From contig JAJFPB010000009.1 in NCBI GenBank assembly GCA_020881915.1, positions 2,170,001 through 2,234,000 of the forward strand: 64,000 nucleotides of DNA. Direction: 5' to 3'. A program made the position numbers and the translations under genes. The notes below the pieces were generated by a model, which was not told where the DNA came from, ran no database searches, and saw only the letters and a list, made by a program, of their open reading frames with translations. Origin of the DNA: Paramyrothecium sp. XJ0827 (lineage: Eukaryota > Ascomycota > Sordariomycetes > Hypocreales > Stachybotryaceae). Shown in pieces: positions 10,501-22,353 of this stretch. How positions within the stretch are numbered: position 1 is the stretch's first letter; each line of letters starts with the position of its first letter.

Positions 10501-12228
10501 GCCCATTATGCTGCTCCAGCCGGAGCCGATGATCTTGGAACCCAAAGGGATCTCAACAGTTCCTCTTACGAGATATGTTCCGCCGGGAAAGAAGATGACA
10601 CGACCGACGTTTCTTGAGAGAAGCGTGTTGATTGCCGCCGTCTGATCGCCAGTGCCATCGTTGGATATCCCATTCCGGGTCGCGACAATGATACTGCCGG
10701 CGGCTACATTCTCGTATTGAGGCTTGGAACGGTAGTAGAAACCACCGTTACCGTCTACAAGAGAAGTGGGCTTGGTTGGCAAGGGGCTCAATGGCCCGGT
10801 CTTCCTGCCGCCTCTGTCATCCGTAGGTGTCACCTGGAAACCACTTGTCCAAGATCTAATAGTTGACAACGGTCCCGATCCCGTGAGAAGGGTACTCCCA
10901 CCAGATATCAGCACAACCGACTCAACATTTTCCACCTTCAGATTGTCGATGATGATGTTGGGTTGCTGAGAGCCCTGGCTCTTGACCGGAATAGCGTATG
11001 GTACGCCGATGAAATGAGAATCGATGACGGAAATAGAGCCCGTACCCTGAGGAGGAGTCGTAGAGTCCGAGTAGGCGGTACAATCGATCGCAACCCAGCA
11101 TGAAGTAACTACGATGTTCTTCCACACGAAGCCCCAGTTCCACTCCTGCTTAATGGCTGTCAGGCACGAGGTGAACTTGAGGTTGGTGGCTGTGAACTGT
11201 TGGCTTCCAGCAAGAAATCCAATATTGCCACCAAAAAACGTCAAGTCGCTCACATTGCCGCCGCTGCCGTTCTCCACCATGATACCGACGCTGGTAGCGG
11301 CGCCGACGGCGTCCGAGACATCCATGAGAAAATCGCAATTTGATATGCTTGTTGCCTGACCCACGGTCCAGTGTATCCCCGTAGGCACATACTCCTGGTC
11401 ACCGTCCCAGTGCTTCTTTGCCATGCCTCTCATGTCAAAGACTAGGTTGCGAACCTGCCGGAAGAAGTTGGACTGGTTGACATACCAGGTCCTGCCATTT
11501 GCTTGTGGAATGTAGGGGTTTGCGTCAACGAGAGCAATGCGGTAAAGTTCTGATGGCCCTTGATCACGGCTTTGTTCTTTGGGTTGCCCACAAACTGGGT
11601 GTGGAAGTATTGGATGATGGGACGTTTGACTACATACGTGCCAGGTGGAAAGTAGACGACGGCACCGAGAGCAGTATTAGAGCCGCAGTCCTTACCGCAT
11701 CGCGTCTTTAAGTTGGTGGGACTCAAGGCCCCCACCGCTCGTTCTATGGCAGCAGTGTCATCTGTCTCAATGGTTAAAATGGCAATTGCAAATGAATAAA
11801 GATATTCGATGCTACTGACCAGTGCGGCCGTCGCCAACAGCACCGAAGTCCTTGACATTGCGGAAGAACTGATAGCCTGAGGGTCCAAAGGATGAGCGAC
11901 CGAGGGGCCCAAGACTAGACAGCCAGTAATCATCAGTGTTGTCAGCTTGCATCAACCGCATTGCTGCCTTATTGGTTGGTCTTGGCTCCAGGACGGGTTC
12001 ATCTAGAGTTCCTTGGTCTGGAGCCACCCCAAATTTGTTGTTAACATTGTCCTTCATGTACGTTGGTGCAGGCTGGAATATGTCAGCTAAGCCTCGGTCA
12101 TCTCTGAAGAGTCACGGTACCTGCGGAGGGCCAACTGGTAGTCCTGATATGGAACTGAAATCTGGCGTGGCGGCTGAGACTGCAAGAGCCAAGGTCGCCA
12201 GCAGCCATCCATTGAAGAAGGCACGCAT
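7565..12228 (-). CDS. GH55 beta-1,3-glucanase fused to NucA/NucB-like nuclease domain (one frameshift)
   Basis: Seven-exon gene, about 1,426 residues. Introns: 12073-12120, 11762-11819, 10121-10167, 9882-9955, 8900-8972, 8722-8805. Signal peptide MRAFFNGWLLATLALAVSA. Two right-handed beta-helix (pectate-lyase-3/GH55) modules follow: the first opens with VKDFGAVGDGRTG, the second has DGTGDQTAAINTLL; GH55-type FFDNVW-VWVADHDLED, WFWGSASEHCQLYQW and QTETPYY come next. After the glucanase part come a Cys-rich segment (GKCLCDDALVNWIG), hydrophobic helices (IGCYIMMSALKLVLDIGM), EGEDPAGAFEWWLVPCGG, an Asn/Pro/Ser linker, and a C-terminal domain with CDADEYPP (about residue 1270) and PENRGAGSMFRQ (about 1306), resembling NucA/NucB nucleases. 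Near 11539-11541 one base is missing: GH55 homology jumps frame there. As written, translation stops at 11442 after roughly 226 residues. Either the allele is broken or the base call is wrong. Activity on glucan and on nucleic acid is inferred. Confidence 0.75.
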
Positions 12229-12304
12229 TTCTTCCACAGTCCGGTCCCAGTATCTAGGTCATCAACCGGATGATGTCCTCCTAGAATACGAGCTTACGGG
12301 TGGG

Positions 12305-12313
12305 CTTTATATA
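12305..12313 (-). promoter_or_regulatory. TATA box of GH55 fusion gene
   Basis: TATATAAAG on the minus strand, about 77 bp before the start codon at 12228. Confidence 0.6.
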
Positions 12314-13740
12314 TTCAAGTGATATTTCTGCAGGATGAAGGGCTCGGCTATGTCTGTCAAGAGATGCCAGCCGCCATACTGCATTCGCCATCCTCCCATC
12401 ATCATAGAGAAATCCCGCAATCAATAGTTTGGCTTAAGGCAAGGGTGCTTGCACAAGTCGGAAGCAAGCTTCTTTCGGCTATATTCTATCCCCTGCCAAT
12501 GTAACAGTTAGGGATTGAAAGGATCGAGGCTGGACCGCATTCCATGGATAGGGACTTTCCCATCTTGCATGCATCCAAGCTTCTTACGGATATCTGGTAA
12601 GCGTCCACTGCGGCTAGACTTGGGCCTGACAACATATTGATATCAAATACCATTGGTGCCACTGAAGTTGCACGGCAGTAAATCTATAGTCGGAGACGCC
12701 AATGTTGAGTTCTTATAAACATTTCCACATTCAGTGTCAGCCGTATTGACAAGAGGGTCATTGCGATTATCTATCAATGGAGTCAGAGAACAGGTCCAAT
12801 AAGACCTGAGGTGCCTACAGCAATGATAATCGCCAAGCTGCCAAAGGGCTGTGGGACTTCTGGAAATATCACGATCAGCCGCATGCGCGGAGCCAAAACC
12901 TGCGGCACAGCACATTGCATGCAACTAAACACCACCTGCGGCGCAGTTGATCACATGATGCAGTCAGTATCTACGCACTGTGATATGTGTGGCACAGTCA
13001 ATAACGTCTCACAAATGAAGGACTTTCTGATTCATCTGCCCGCATTCACACAGTGCAGACGTGAATTCACCCCAGACTCATGTTGCTCTTACATGAAGTG
13101 GCGTTTTCAAACACTCGAGTGGGGGCCAATAGTAGTCCAAACTAAGCTTAATAGCATTTAGTGGGAGGTATAAGAATTCCCCCGTGAACAGGGAATCTAC
13201 TGATGGGAAATGACTCCTAAAGTGCATCGCCGATCGCGAGGCAAGGTTGATTCTAGAGCACTTGTCGATGTGATCTGATCGCAAGGTCTTACATCCTGGT
13301 GCTCCCTGTCAATCCTTGTGAGTACCCTGCTCGAAGTAAGACGGGCCCATGTCACAGCTCTTCCAGCCTGTATGATTCCTCGCTAATATCTTGGTTGTGT
13401 TAGGGATATGTGAGGCCTTGGTAAGGAATATTAAACAGTTGGCCGCAGAAAAAGCTCGAGATTATGGCAATCCTACCCCTACAACCTAGCCATTCTCTTC
13501 CACCTTTCTCATCATAGAGTCGGGAATAATTCAAAGAACCTCGTTCCTGGCATCCGCATGTTGTTGCGTCACTTTAGCCTATATCCCACAATCGAAATAC
13601 ATGTGCAAGAAGAGTCGTAGGTGAGGCAATGTGCGAGCCTTGCTAGAATCGCAGTTAAAACCACAAGGTTGCTAGGTGGAGGATTGACAGACATAACGAT
13701 GCTTGTGATCATTTGTTTCTAGACTCATTCAAAAGTTCTA
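12314..13740. other. Intergenic, promoter region and gene-poor DNA
   Basis: No convincing reading frame. The part next to 12.3 kb should hold upstream control sequences of the GH55 fusion gene. Confidence 0.55.
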
Positions 13741-13783
13741 TAGCTTTGGCTCTTACTCAACTGAGTAGTTGAAGGACATCTTC
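13741..13783 (+). repeat. Left arm of 547-bp inverted-repeat element
   Basis: 43-bp arm, 38/43 identical to the reverse complement of 14245-14287; the five differences are single substitutions with no gaps. Confidence 0.8.
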
Positions 13784-14244
13784 CGACAAAATTGATGTCA
13801 GGATGTAGTTGTATGTTATTGTTATCGTAGCTTGGCCTTTTGCTTTCATAAACCACCAAGAAGCATCCCCATAGGTGCACCGAGGTTGGAGAGAATCGGA
13901 AGTCGGCTCAGATTTTTACAAATCTCGAACCATTGTTATACACGAAGTCGTGGAAGTCTATTAACTCAGCAAGATAATCATACCGATCTGCCATTGAATT
14001 ATAAACACACCTCAAAAGGGCTGTGTTACGGATATTCCACTAGCTTGAAGTTGTTACGATCATTTGAAGCTCCCGTAATGACAATTCCAAAATCCTGTAG
14101 GCAAGCACTTAACTAACCCATCCCGTACGCCATAAAAACTCCCTTTTTTGGTCGTATAGCTTTCGTCCAAACTAGGAAATATAAATGAAAAAAATCGGCG
14201 GCATTTTCAGAGGAGGAAACCATGTTTCATCGGTCTTTTCTAGA

Positions 14245-14287
14245 GAAGACGCCCATCAACTACTCTGTTGAGTAACAGCCAAAGCTA
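14245..14287 (-). repeat. Right arm of 547-bp inverted-repeat element
   Basis: Inverted partner of 13741-13783, aligned without gaps. Confidence 0.8.
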
Positions 14288-15897
14288 CTAATTCATCAGC
14301 CCTGCCTGTTTCAGTCATGAGGCATTGGAACTCCGGCTACTAGGAAGGTTAATTGGACCCATGGGAAAGCGAGACTTCAAGCTGTTGAAAAGGTTGAGCT
14401 GGTTCTGGTGATCAATCTTAAGTTATGGGGGGTTCTTTGCCATCCACTGGTGAAGCATAAGATTGAGGTCCTTGGCATTCTTTCTATGTTTATCACATCA
14501 TAATACACTGTGCCATCATTCCAAGTCCTTGACAGGTCTTCAATATCATCAGCACTCCGTGGAACAGCGCTCAAGACCGATGAGGATACCGTGCTCACTG
14601 GGCTCCCCAATACGCAAAAGCTACTGCAATGTATCATCTTGCCTTGGTTCTTCCGCGTGGTGGGAAAAGTGCAAGGTTCTACCACGACTTGCGCAATCAC
14701 TTTGGCGTATCGTCGAACATCAAAGGCGAGTCGGACGTCACATCGGTCAAAACGTCTCGCAAGTGTCGCTTCATTTGCAAGTTCTTGGGCAGGTACGCGA
14801 AAATCAACGACTTTTGCGAACCATATAAGAGCTAGAACAAATACACCAAAATGATGCGGAAGTTGTTGGACGAGCACGAAAAGGCAGTGGAAGTGACGCA
14901 CGGCAAGAATAACCGGATATAAGACATCTGCATCGACTAATGACACATTTCACATATCGCTCTTCTCGGCTTTCGCTTGTTGCGGTGGCATCTTTGGGCT
15001 CGAGATCACTCTTTACAGCCCTGGCCGACTCGGACTTCCGCATTTCATCTGAAGTCATGCTGTATGTATCATACCGCATCATGAACAATGTAGATGAGAA
15101 AAGCATCCTGCGTTCAAGCTTGTACCTTGACAGCCGGTCATGTCATCTTATATTCCATCATGTTCTCGGTCTCCAGGTATCATTATGTCCGCCCGTGACT
15201 TGGCTGTAGGAGCTGGGTAGGGATCCCGCAGCTTTCATGCATTGCCTACATGGATTTTACCAGTGCTTTCGCGATGAAGCTGGGTCTGTTATCTTTCTGT
15301 TGGGCCGATACACCTGTTTAACCTCGAGCCAACAATCTCTGGTCTGATGACTGCATCGATCTGTTCATCGGTATACCGTGTTGCTCAATCAGTGCCGAAG
15401 TCATTCTCCAACACAGCCATAAGTCCAATTTTCAATAATCACGAGGATGCGTTAGTTCCTGGTCACCGATGTTACAATTTGGATACTTGGTATAAGGGGC
15501 CAAAAAGCCTTCATGGTGAATCTATTTGATCTGTAGCTGATAAAGCCAAACGCTTTGCGAGCCTTTTCGGCATGCGAACAATAACAACGCTATCATAACT
15601 CTGTGAGGCTCTAAATCTGCCTCTGCCATCCCGGTCGAGGGGGGCCTCTAACGCCCTTTTCCATCGCCAAATAACGCCAGTCCCGTTTGTCACTGTTGTT
15701 GACACTGATGAAAAAACCGGAGCTTCTGTTGCTAGTAATACATCCGGAGCCCAACGATGGGGCTATACGCTGAATCGAAAGTTTCAAGCCTGGCGCAGGC
15801 GGTCCACGCCAGCGTTGCTTTGACCTCGTGAAATTCACGAGGCTGGTTGCAAAAATCTCCACTGTTTGTGGTAGTTCGACGTCGCAAAGACGAAGCC
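14288..15897. other. Intergenic with possible decayed coding relic
   Basis: No intact gene. Plus-strand frames between about 14.62 and 14.93 kb read like fragments of a protein (RKCRFICKFLGRYAKINDF, then a stop, then KMMRKLLDEHEKAVEV). No family was recognised and the relic call is weak. Confidence 0.4.
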
Positions 15898-16302
15898 TTA
15901 GCCGGACTTGGAATCAAGCCCGGAAAAGTCTCTCCGTGCGCCACTTTCTTGGTAGCTTGGAGGTGCGTCGGCATCATGACCAACGTAGGCTTGTGGGGGA
16001 GGGCGAGGCTCGGTCGCGCTGAAATGATCCGAGGTTGGTCGCGCATAGCCGTATCCCGCATTTGAGTAGTATATTCGCTGATAAGTCGGTTGCGGGTAAT
16101 TTTTGGGTTCGTCCTTGATGATTCTTGTTCGTCTGCGCTTCATGCGAATGCACAAGATCGCAAAGCAGGCGATTGTAATGGAGAGGAAGATGATGGGCAG
16201 GATGATGGCGACCATCTTTGTCTTGTCCCAATCCAGGGATCCGTCTGCCGAGGAGGCATCGAAATCCATCTCGAGTCGCGGAAGGAGGTCGAGTGCAGGC
16301 AT
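15898..16302 (-). CDS. Small single-pass membrane protein with PPxY motif
   Basis: Intronless, 134 aa. The start at 16302 has a good fungal context (ATCACCATGCC); a longer in-frame form from 16395 is possible but adds a second hydrophobic stretch. An acidic N-terminal segment (MDFDASSADGSLDWD) precedes one transmembrane helix (VAIILPIIFLSITIACFAIL), a basic stop-transfer cluster (RMKRRRTR) and a Pro/Tyr-rich cytosolic tail ending with DAPPSYQES. PPxY is the binding motif for WW domains of Nedd4/Rsp5-type ubiquitin ligases, so a role as an Rsp5 adaptor or cargo is a reasonable inference. No named orthologue recognised. Confidence 0.6.
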   Translation of the reverse strand: MPALDLLPRLEMDFDASSADGSLDWDKTKMVAIILPIIFLSITIACFAILCIRMKRRRTRIIKDEPKNYPQPTYQRIYYSNAGYGYARPTSDHFSATEPRPPPQAYVGHDADAPPSYQESGARRDFSGLDSKSG

Positions 16303-17318
16303 GGTGATGTTGGTTTGCTGGTGAAGCTGATGTGGAAGCACAATGAGGAGCAAAAGCAGGATGGAGCATTCATAATAAAAAGAAGCAAGCTTCACATTGC
16401 AAGCCCCTGCCGAAGCCCCTTGCTAGAGCTCACTCAGCGATGGTGTAAAAATAACCCTGCATGTGAACCGTGCGGCGAACACTTCGCGAAACAATCCTAC
16501 CATGCAGGACGGTTCCTCCACTGTAGCTGTCAATCGGGATGTGGCATGCCGTTTGACCTACAGCGTTTCTAAATTGCCTTGGTCAGTCTTAATGAGTGCT
16601 AGTCAGACATAGATTCTCCCCTAGCTTAGCCCGTCTGGGCGGAAGTGTTCTACTTTATTCCGCTCGACAACCAATTTGCACAAGATTGTACAAAGGCAAG
16701 TCGTTTCAAGTACATGGCCACGAGTTGTTTCATGTACAGTGCCTGGAGCTGGTTGGCTGCATCATGCAGGGGCCCATCTGACAAACCTGTCCAAGTGCAT
16801 TAAACGATCCTTTGCTCCACCGGGATTACAGTACTTGGTTGATGCAGGGCTCGAAAAGGGGAACCCGAACAGGCTCCTTCTCAATCGAGGTGAATTGAAA
16901 TGAAGGATGAAGACAAATTGCGGCATTTGTCCAGCCCGAGGAAGTGCAGAGGGAGTTACTGAGAGGTCAAGCCCATCACTGTCTCTTTCAAGCAAAGCGA
17001 CCACTAAGCCCTGCTTTAGGGCATTGGTGAAACCCGACATGAATAACAAGCTTTCTGGGGTGCATTACCACTACCGGCTGGAGGCTCTCCGGATTTAGCA
17101 TCTTGGGGGACAGTGACGTTGCCGCATCTCAGACCGGTTCCCAAAATCCCGAAGCCACATCGGATGATTTGGACGCACTCCAGCAAAGACAAAAATATTT
17201 CCTCCCCACCAGTCGCTGCAAATCCATAGCGCCTGGGTTGTCAAGTCATTGGGAAACAAAGTGGTCTTTGCGAGACCCTGATGTTTGTAAAACTTCAGCC
17301 CCCGCCAGAACGCCCACT
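16303..17318. other. Intergenic
   Basis: No supported gene; it separates the small membrane protein gene from the 3' end of the P450 gene. Confidence 0.55.
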
Positions 17319-19149
17319 TTATCGTTCGGTGACGGTTACCCACATGCCCCTCTCGATCCAGATCTGCACATTTGCCCGAGACTCAACGGGACGCCGGGGA
17401 TTAACCAGTTGAAAGTTGAAGTCACGCAACAGCTGCGCTTGGTGTCAGTAAAGGCTGGTCTTGAATCATGGCTCTCAGGACAGAGCCATACTGTCATGTC
17501 CTCGCGACAGTGCACAAAGAAGAAAGGTAGGAGAGAAAAAGATGCTGCTTACCTCAATGAAGACTTTGTTCAATTCCATCAATGCCACGGGTTTGCCGCT
17601 GCAGCCCCATCGGCCTGAGCCAAATACCAGCTCCACGGTGTCTGTCATGGTGCGTCTTTGCTTGGGATCCAGACCCAACCATCGTTCTGGTCGGAACATT
17701 TCAGCATCGTCCCCGAACAAGGCTTTGTCCAGCATCACAGGTTTAAGCGAGGCGGCAACTCGGGTGCCTCCAGGGACAAAGTAGCCATCAATAGTGTCGC
17801 CTGTAGATTCACAGGATCATTAGCATCGTAGCATCATCTTTTATTGTAACACGCCTACCTTCTGGTGGGGTTTTCTTCATCATCAATAGTGTGGCGGGCG
17901 GGTTTAGGCGAAGCCCTTCGTAAATGACAGCCTAGTGCATGCTGTTAGACATCAAGCTGTAGTCGCGCGATATGGAGAACCCACCTGTATGTATGGTAGT
18001 CGCTTAGCTTCGTCGAGTTTAACCGGTCGCGAGATTGCGCCTCGGGCGGCGGCATCGTCAATCTCTTCCTGGAGTTTTCGATACGCGTGCGCAGTCGACA
18101 TAAGATACAACAGAGTGCCGCGAATTGCATGGGCTGTCGTATCCGACCCGGCCATAATCTGAAAAGGTACCTCGGCCTCGCATTGGTCCTGTGAAACACC
18201 GTGCCTGACGAAGGATCCCTGGATGGCGGGTTAGCTGTTTCAAACAAATCTAACCGGAGTAAACATACAAGCATGTCCCGCTGATCTTCTGCGTCCTTTT
18301 CGAACCGTTTGGACACGACCTCTCGTGCAAGTCTTGAATTCGTCAGCACAACGAGCCTGCGACTATGATGGGGAGCCCGTACCCGATCATGGACCCAATG
18401 CCGAACTTATCGGTAGGTTTCGGACCAAGCAGCTTCATAAATATTGGGCTCAGGACGATTCTGCGAACGAATGGAATCTCGCCGCACAGAACAGCAACCT
18501 TGATCTGCGACGCCGAATCTTTGACGTAACCGATCATATCCCTCTCATGGTCCAAGTGCCCAAACGCTCTACCGTACGAAATCTTGGTGATGACGTCGAG
18601 GGTGAAGTATTGCGCCAGTGTTGCAAAGTCCACAGGGGTGAACGTCTTCGCCGAGGCGTACTTTGACCGCAGCAAGTTGATCAACCGGAAGATCTGCTCG
18701 TCGACATCATCCTCCAACGTGGGCACTTCCTTACCTCCGTATCCATGAGTCATCTGAGCCTTGAGTTTATCATGGACAGGAACATCCGTTATGTTGACTA
18801 GGCTCTCCACGGCCGGGTTGAGCCTCGCGCCCTCGTAATAGTCAGAGCGCGTGTAGCGGGACCGGGCCGAGCTCATGCGCTGCATGACCTCTGGGTTGCC
18901 CGTGATGACCTCGTTCGGGCCGATACGAACAAGCTTGCCGTACTTTGCAAAGACTGCGCCATACTTGTCGTACTGCTGCCAAGCGGTGGTTGTTCTGAAA
19001 ATCCAAAGGTACGAGAAGGACGCAAGAAATGGCCCCTTGATGTGACGCAGCCGGTACCACGCCTTGACGTACGACGCAAGTAACAAGAATACCAGAACAG
19101 CGCCGGCGATGCGCAAGTTGAACAAATTCAGATACTGTGACAGCTCCAT
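17319..19149 (-). CDS. Cytochrome P450, pisatin-demethylase-like
   Basis: Six exons, 499 aa. Introns: 18333-18382, 18219-18268, 17932-17984, 17801-17858, 17433-17552. An N-terminal anchor (IAGAVLVFLLLASYV) places it on the ER. P450 marks: I-helix MAGSDTTAH, K-helix EGLR, FRPERWLG, and the haem loop FGSGRWGCSG with the cysteine ligand. The N-terminal half (RLRHIKGPF, LVRIGPNEVITGNPEV, RYTRSDYYEGARLNP, DKLKAQMTHGYGGKE) resembles the pisatin demethylase/CYP57-related group, monooxygenases of phytoalexin detoxification and secondary metabolism. The substrate cannot be read from sequence. No metabolic neighbour adjoins it; the metabolic group at 45-56 kb is 26 kb away. Confidence 0.9.
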
Positions 19150-21202
19150 ATTGATGACACTGACGCAAAGGTTTGTAGATAGTGAGTGGCAGACTTGGCC
19201 GTGCCGTGAGGGGTAGAAATATGTCGCCTCATTCCTGGATCCAAGACAGCGTTCACATGTAAAACTGTCCAGAGCGCCACTGGTTCTCGAAGCCGATGAG
19301 CTCTCCAATCAAAGGATGTATTTGGATCCGTCCCGCTGCCGGGTACAACAAGAATGTGGCAACAACCGTTGATTCGCATCTTGGCTTAATCAACTCATGC
19401 AGTTTCCCGCGACAGAGTGGCATTGAGGACGACGTTCTCCGCAGCTGAAATGCAGAGTTACGGCACAGACCACTGAATGAAGAATCATTGGGTGCCAGAG
19501 TGCCATTGAACGCCACAGATAGTGTTGAAACGCTCGTGCTTATTGGTCGGTGCTGCATGAGATGCACCATCGGCCCAAACAGGACATAGATAAACAAACG
19601 TACAGCGGTCCCAAGCCGATGCAGAACCCTGTGGTTCAAAGAATAAACGCCAAAGAAGATTAGTATTATCATGTTGATAACGCTTTCGGCTCTCATCCAG
19701 TGTCCTATCTGGGGTTGTGATGCGCCAAACTGCATAGCATAGGCCTTCCTGTGAGACCTATATTGTCGGAGGGGCTGTCTCGACAACAACAATGTCTCCG
19801 GGGAACGTCATCTTCATATGCAATGAGCCCCAAGCAACGTGGGATGCCCTTGCGGACGTGCAGATACGATGCACCATCGCAGTCACTAGCAAGAAGCGGA
19901 CATCGGTAGTAGGCGTCAGTCCCGAGAATGAGGATCTGGGAGGCTCAAGCCATGTAGCTTATAGGCCACCTGCAGTGTAACTTCGGAGTGTGATGCCAGT
20001 TTTTACCTACATTGCCAGCCGCGGGAGCTGCTGGTAAGTGACCACACGGTCTCAGCCAGCAACGCCGAGCCAGCCAAGGCCGAAATGTACCCTTTCATCA
20101 CTGTCGCAGGTGACATTTGGTGATATCTTGAAGCTGATCAATCACATATCAAATTCCAATTCCTTTTTACTTACTTTGTTGTCCATCACCATGACAAACC
20201 AAGCTCCCTCTTGCTCCGCTACTGATTTTACAAATGTCTGTCATCCTCATTTGTGCCACCTAAGCTTTTAAGTGGGGAGATATCAAGAGAGAACATCCTC
20301 CAAAGCAGGTAGGGCAGCCATTTGCTCATCTTCCCGTCATCTTTACCTTCTTAAATACAAGGTGACCGGAAGATTCGGAAGAAAACAAAATGTCCGTCCT
20401 AGCAGTGAAAGAAACCGAATTGGGGTGTCATCGCTGAACAAGAATGGCCAATGGCAAAGAAAGCAAAAATGCCAAAATCCTGGGTACTGGGGTTAACAGG
20501 CAACATGTCAGCCAGATACTCCGTATCTAGCCATGACAGTTTATAGTTGCCAATGTTGTTCAAACCGAAACAACATACGTCAATTTCTCCAGGTTTGGTG
20601 ATAACCTGGCATGTCCAAACAAGGAGCGTAATAAAAACTGTAGATATCCTTGATTCACGCCACAAATTATTTCTTCCTATTATTCACTCCAAAACATTGC
20701 AGTCTCTCTTGTCTAAGGGTTTTTGTGACCTCTCAAGCACTTGAAAAAATGCGAGATTGTAGACCTGACATTTGATAACCAAGGAAATAAATATAACATT
20801 TAAGATTTTTGCTGCACAATATCAAAAATTTATGAGGTAAATATTGTCAAACTTGAAGGTTTTAATTAGAAACTCACAATAATTCTCTTCTATTTTCCTA
20901 TCGATTCTCTGGAAAACACGCAGCTTTGTAGGTTGTCTTTTCTTTTTGTTGCTCATCAGCTGCCTCTGCCTTGTCATGATCCTTCAGCTGGTGGCTTTCC
21001 AGACCCCCGGTCATGATGATGTGGCTTTGCGGCTCAGCCTCACTGAGCGCGCATCCTCCGTCGTCAATTCGAGAAAACAGATAGAGGCCTCATCTTATCA
21101 TGTCCGTTCGAAGGTGGAATTACTGCGGTGAAGATTACAACGTTCAGTTGACCCAGGCATTAATTATTAACACCCTCAGTCACGAAGCCAAAGCTGCTTG
21201 GA
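19150..21202. other. AT-rich intergenic region
   Basis: Two kilobases without a supported gene; the stretch 20.0-20.95 kb is clearly AT-richer than its surroundings. The apparent frames have no family features. Confidence 0.55.
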
Positions 21203-22353
21203 ATGGCTGAAAAAGCCCTCGGCTCAAGCCTGCTTGACCCTCTTTCGGACGCGACGAAAGCTGCGTTGGTTGACAATCTCTTGTGCCCTAACAGTCGAGG
21301 TCGTCCTCAAAGACACACGCTCTGCAGCGCGAACCTCGAACTTGATGCCTACTGGACTTTTTACTCCCGAGAATGCACACGCGCGCTGCACAACGGGGGC
21401 CGCCATGTTGCCCTACGGAGCCACTGGGACGTGGTCGAGTGCGCACAGAAGCTCCGCGCCGGGCTCTTGCGTGAGGATCTCCGAAACCACATCCGGCCGA
21501 AGCTTTCCTCGTTTCATGCCAACGAGGACGAGATGCTCGACAACAGCATCGACCTGGCCGCGACATTTCTCCTCATGTCGAGCTTCTGCAGCTACGCGTA
21601 CGGCTTTTCCGGCCGAAGCCAGCTGAATTGGGACGGAAGTGTGCCGCTTAGGGAGTTTATGGCCGCCACTTTTGAGCCGGGCCACGCGTTTACGGATGCC
21701 GGCGTGAAGCTCGAGAAGATCTTTACGGCGACGAATTTGCAGCGGATCGCAGGATTGGAGATTGTCTGGACTGATAATCTGGTGGATCACCTGCGCCTGA
21801 CGGACGACGACAGCCGGGTGCACGTCTTCCATCATGCTTCCTTCCTAGAGACTCAGAAACAAACGTAGGTCTTCGGCTGTTCTACTTAAGAAGAGATGCT
21901 CACCAAGATAGTGACGAATCATTACTTCCTACCGGTCTTGCGGAGGAGACTCTACGAACCTTGGCACTTCTCTTCCCATCTGGAGATGCCGACACACGAA
22001 GATGGACCAACAAAGTGACCTCGGACGGCGAGGAGAACAGCCTTGACCGGAGGCTCATCCAGTGCGGGAGACTCAAGACAGACAACCGCCAGATCGACCG
22101 CTTCCACTTCTGGAGGGACCGGTTGGTGACGCTCAAGCAGGTGTTTGACGAGGCCCAGCCAAAGTCGCTGTCGCACTGGTGGCACGACAGGCGGAACAGG
22201 GTGCAGTGGTACACGTTTTGGGTGGCCGTCTTGGTTCTGGCTCTGACCATCTTCTTTGGGCTGGTTCAGAGCGTTGAGGGCGCGTTGCAAGTGTATGCGT
22301 CGTTCAAGTCGATGAACGAGCCCGAAGGCGGCGGCAAGCATGGCAACAGATGA
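21203..22353 (+). CDS. Conserved fungal protein with C-terminal membrane helix, unusual junction
   Basis: Belongs to a large unnamed fungal family, recognised by GVKLEKIF...NLQRIAGLEIVWTDNL, DHLRLTDDDSRVHVFHHASFLE, EETLRTLALLFP, RLIQCGRLKTDNRQI and the C-terminal QWYTFWVAVLVLALTIFFGL membrane helix. Function unknown; the protein should be tail-anchored with a large cytosolic domain. The two halves are in different frames. The only GT-AG excision that restores the frame is 21865-21890, just 26 bp, shorter than any other intron here. Either this is an ultra-short intron or the gene carries an indel. With the 26-bp removal the product is 374 aa. The start at 21203 is the first ATG of the frame. 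Confidence 0.65.

Larger units (their letters stand above)
13741..14287. mobile_element. 547-bp inverted-repeat element (MITE-like)
   Basis: The ends 13741-13783 and 14245-14287 are inverted copies matching at 38 of 43 positions, both starting tagctttggct. Homology stops abruptly further inside. The interior has no coding capacity of note. The outermost TA on each side may be the target duplication, as in mariner-type MITEs. Each arm contains a small hairpin (caact gagt agttg in the left arm). The TIRs are unlike those of the pogo element at 2.5 kb. Confidence 0.6.

Noticed and set aside
14377..14946. 189-codon minus-strand frame
   Set aside because: No recognisable family and no splice context; the opposite strand looks as protein-like in places, interrupted by stops, so at most this is a decayed relic.
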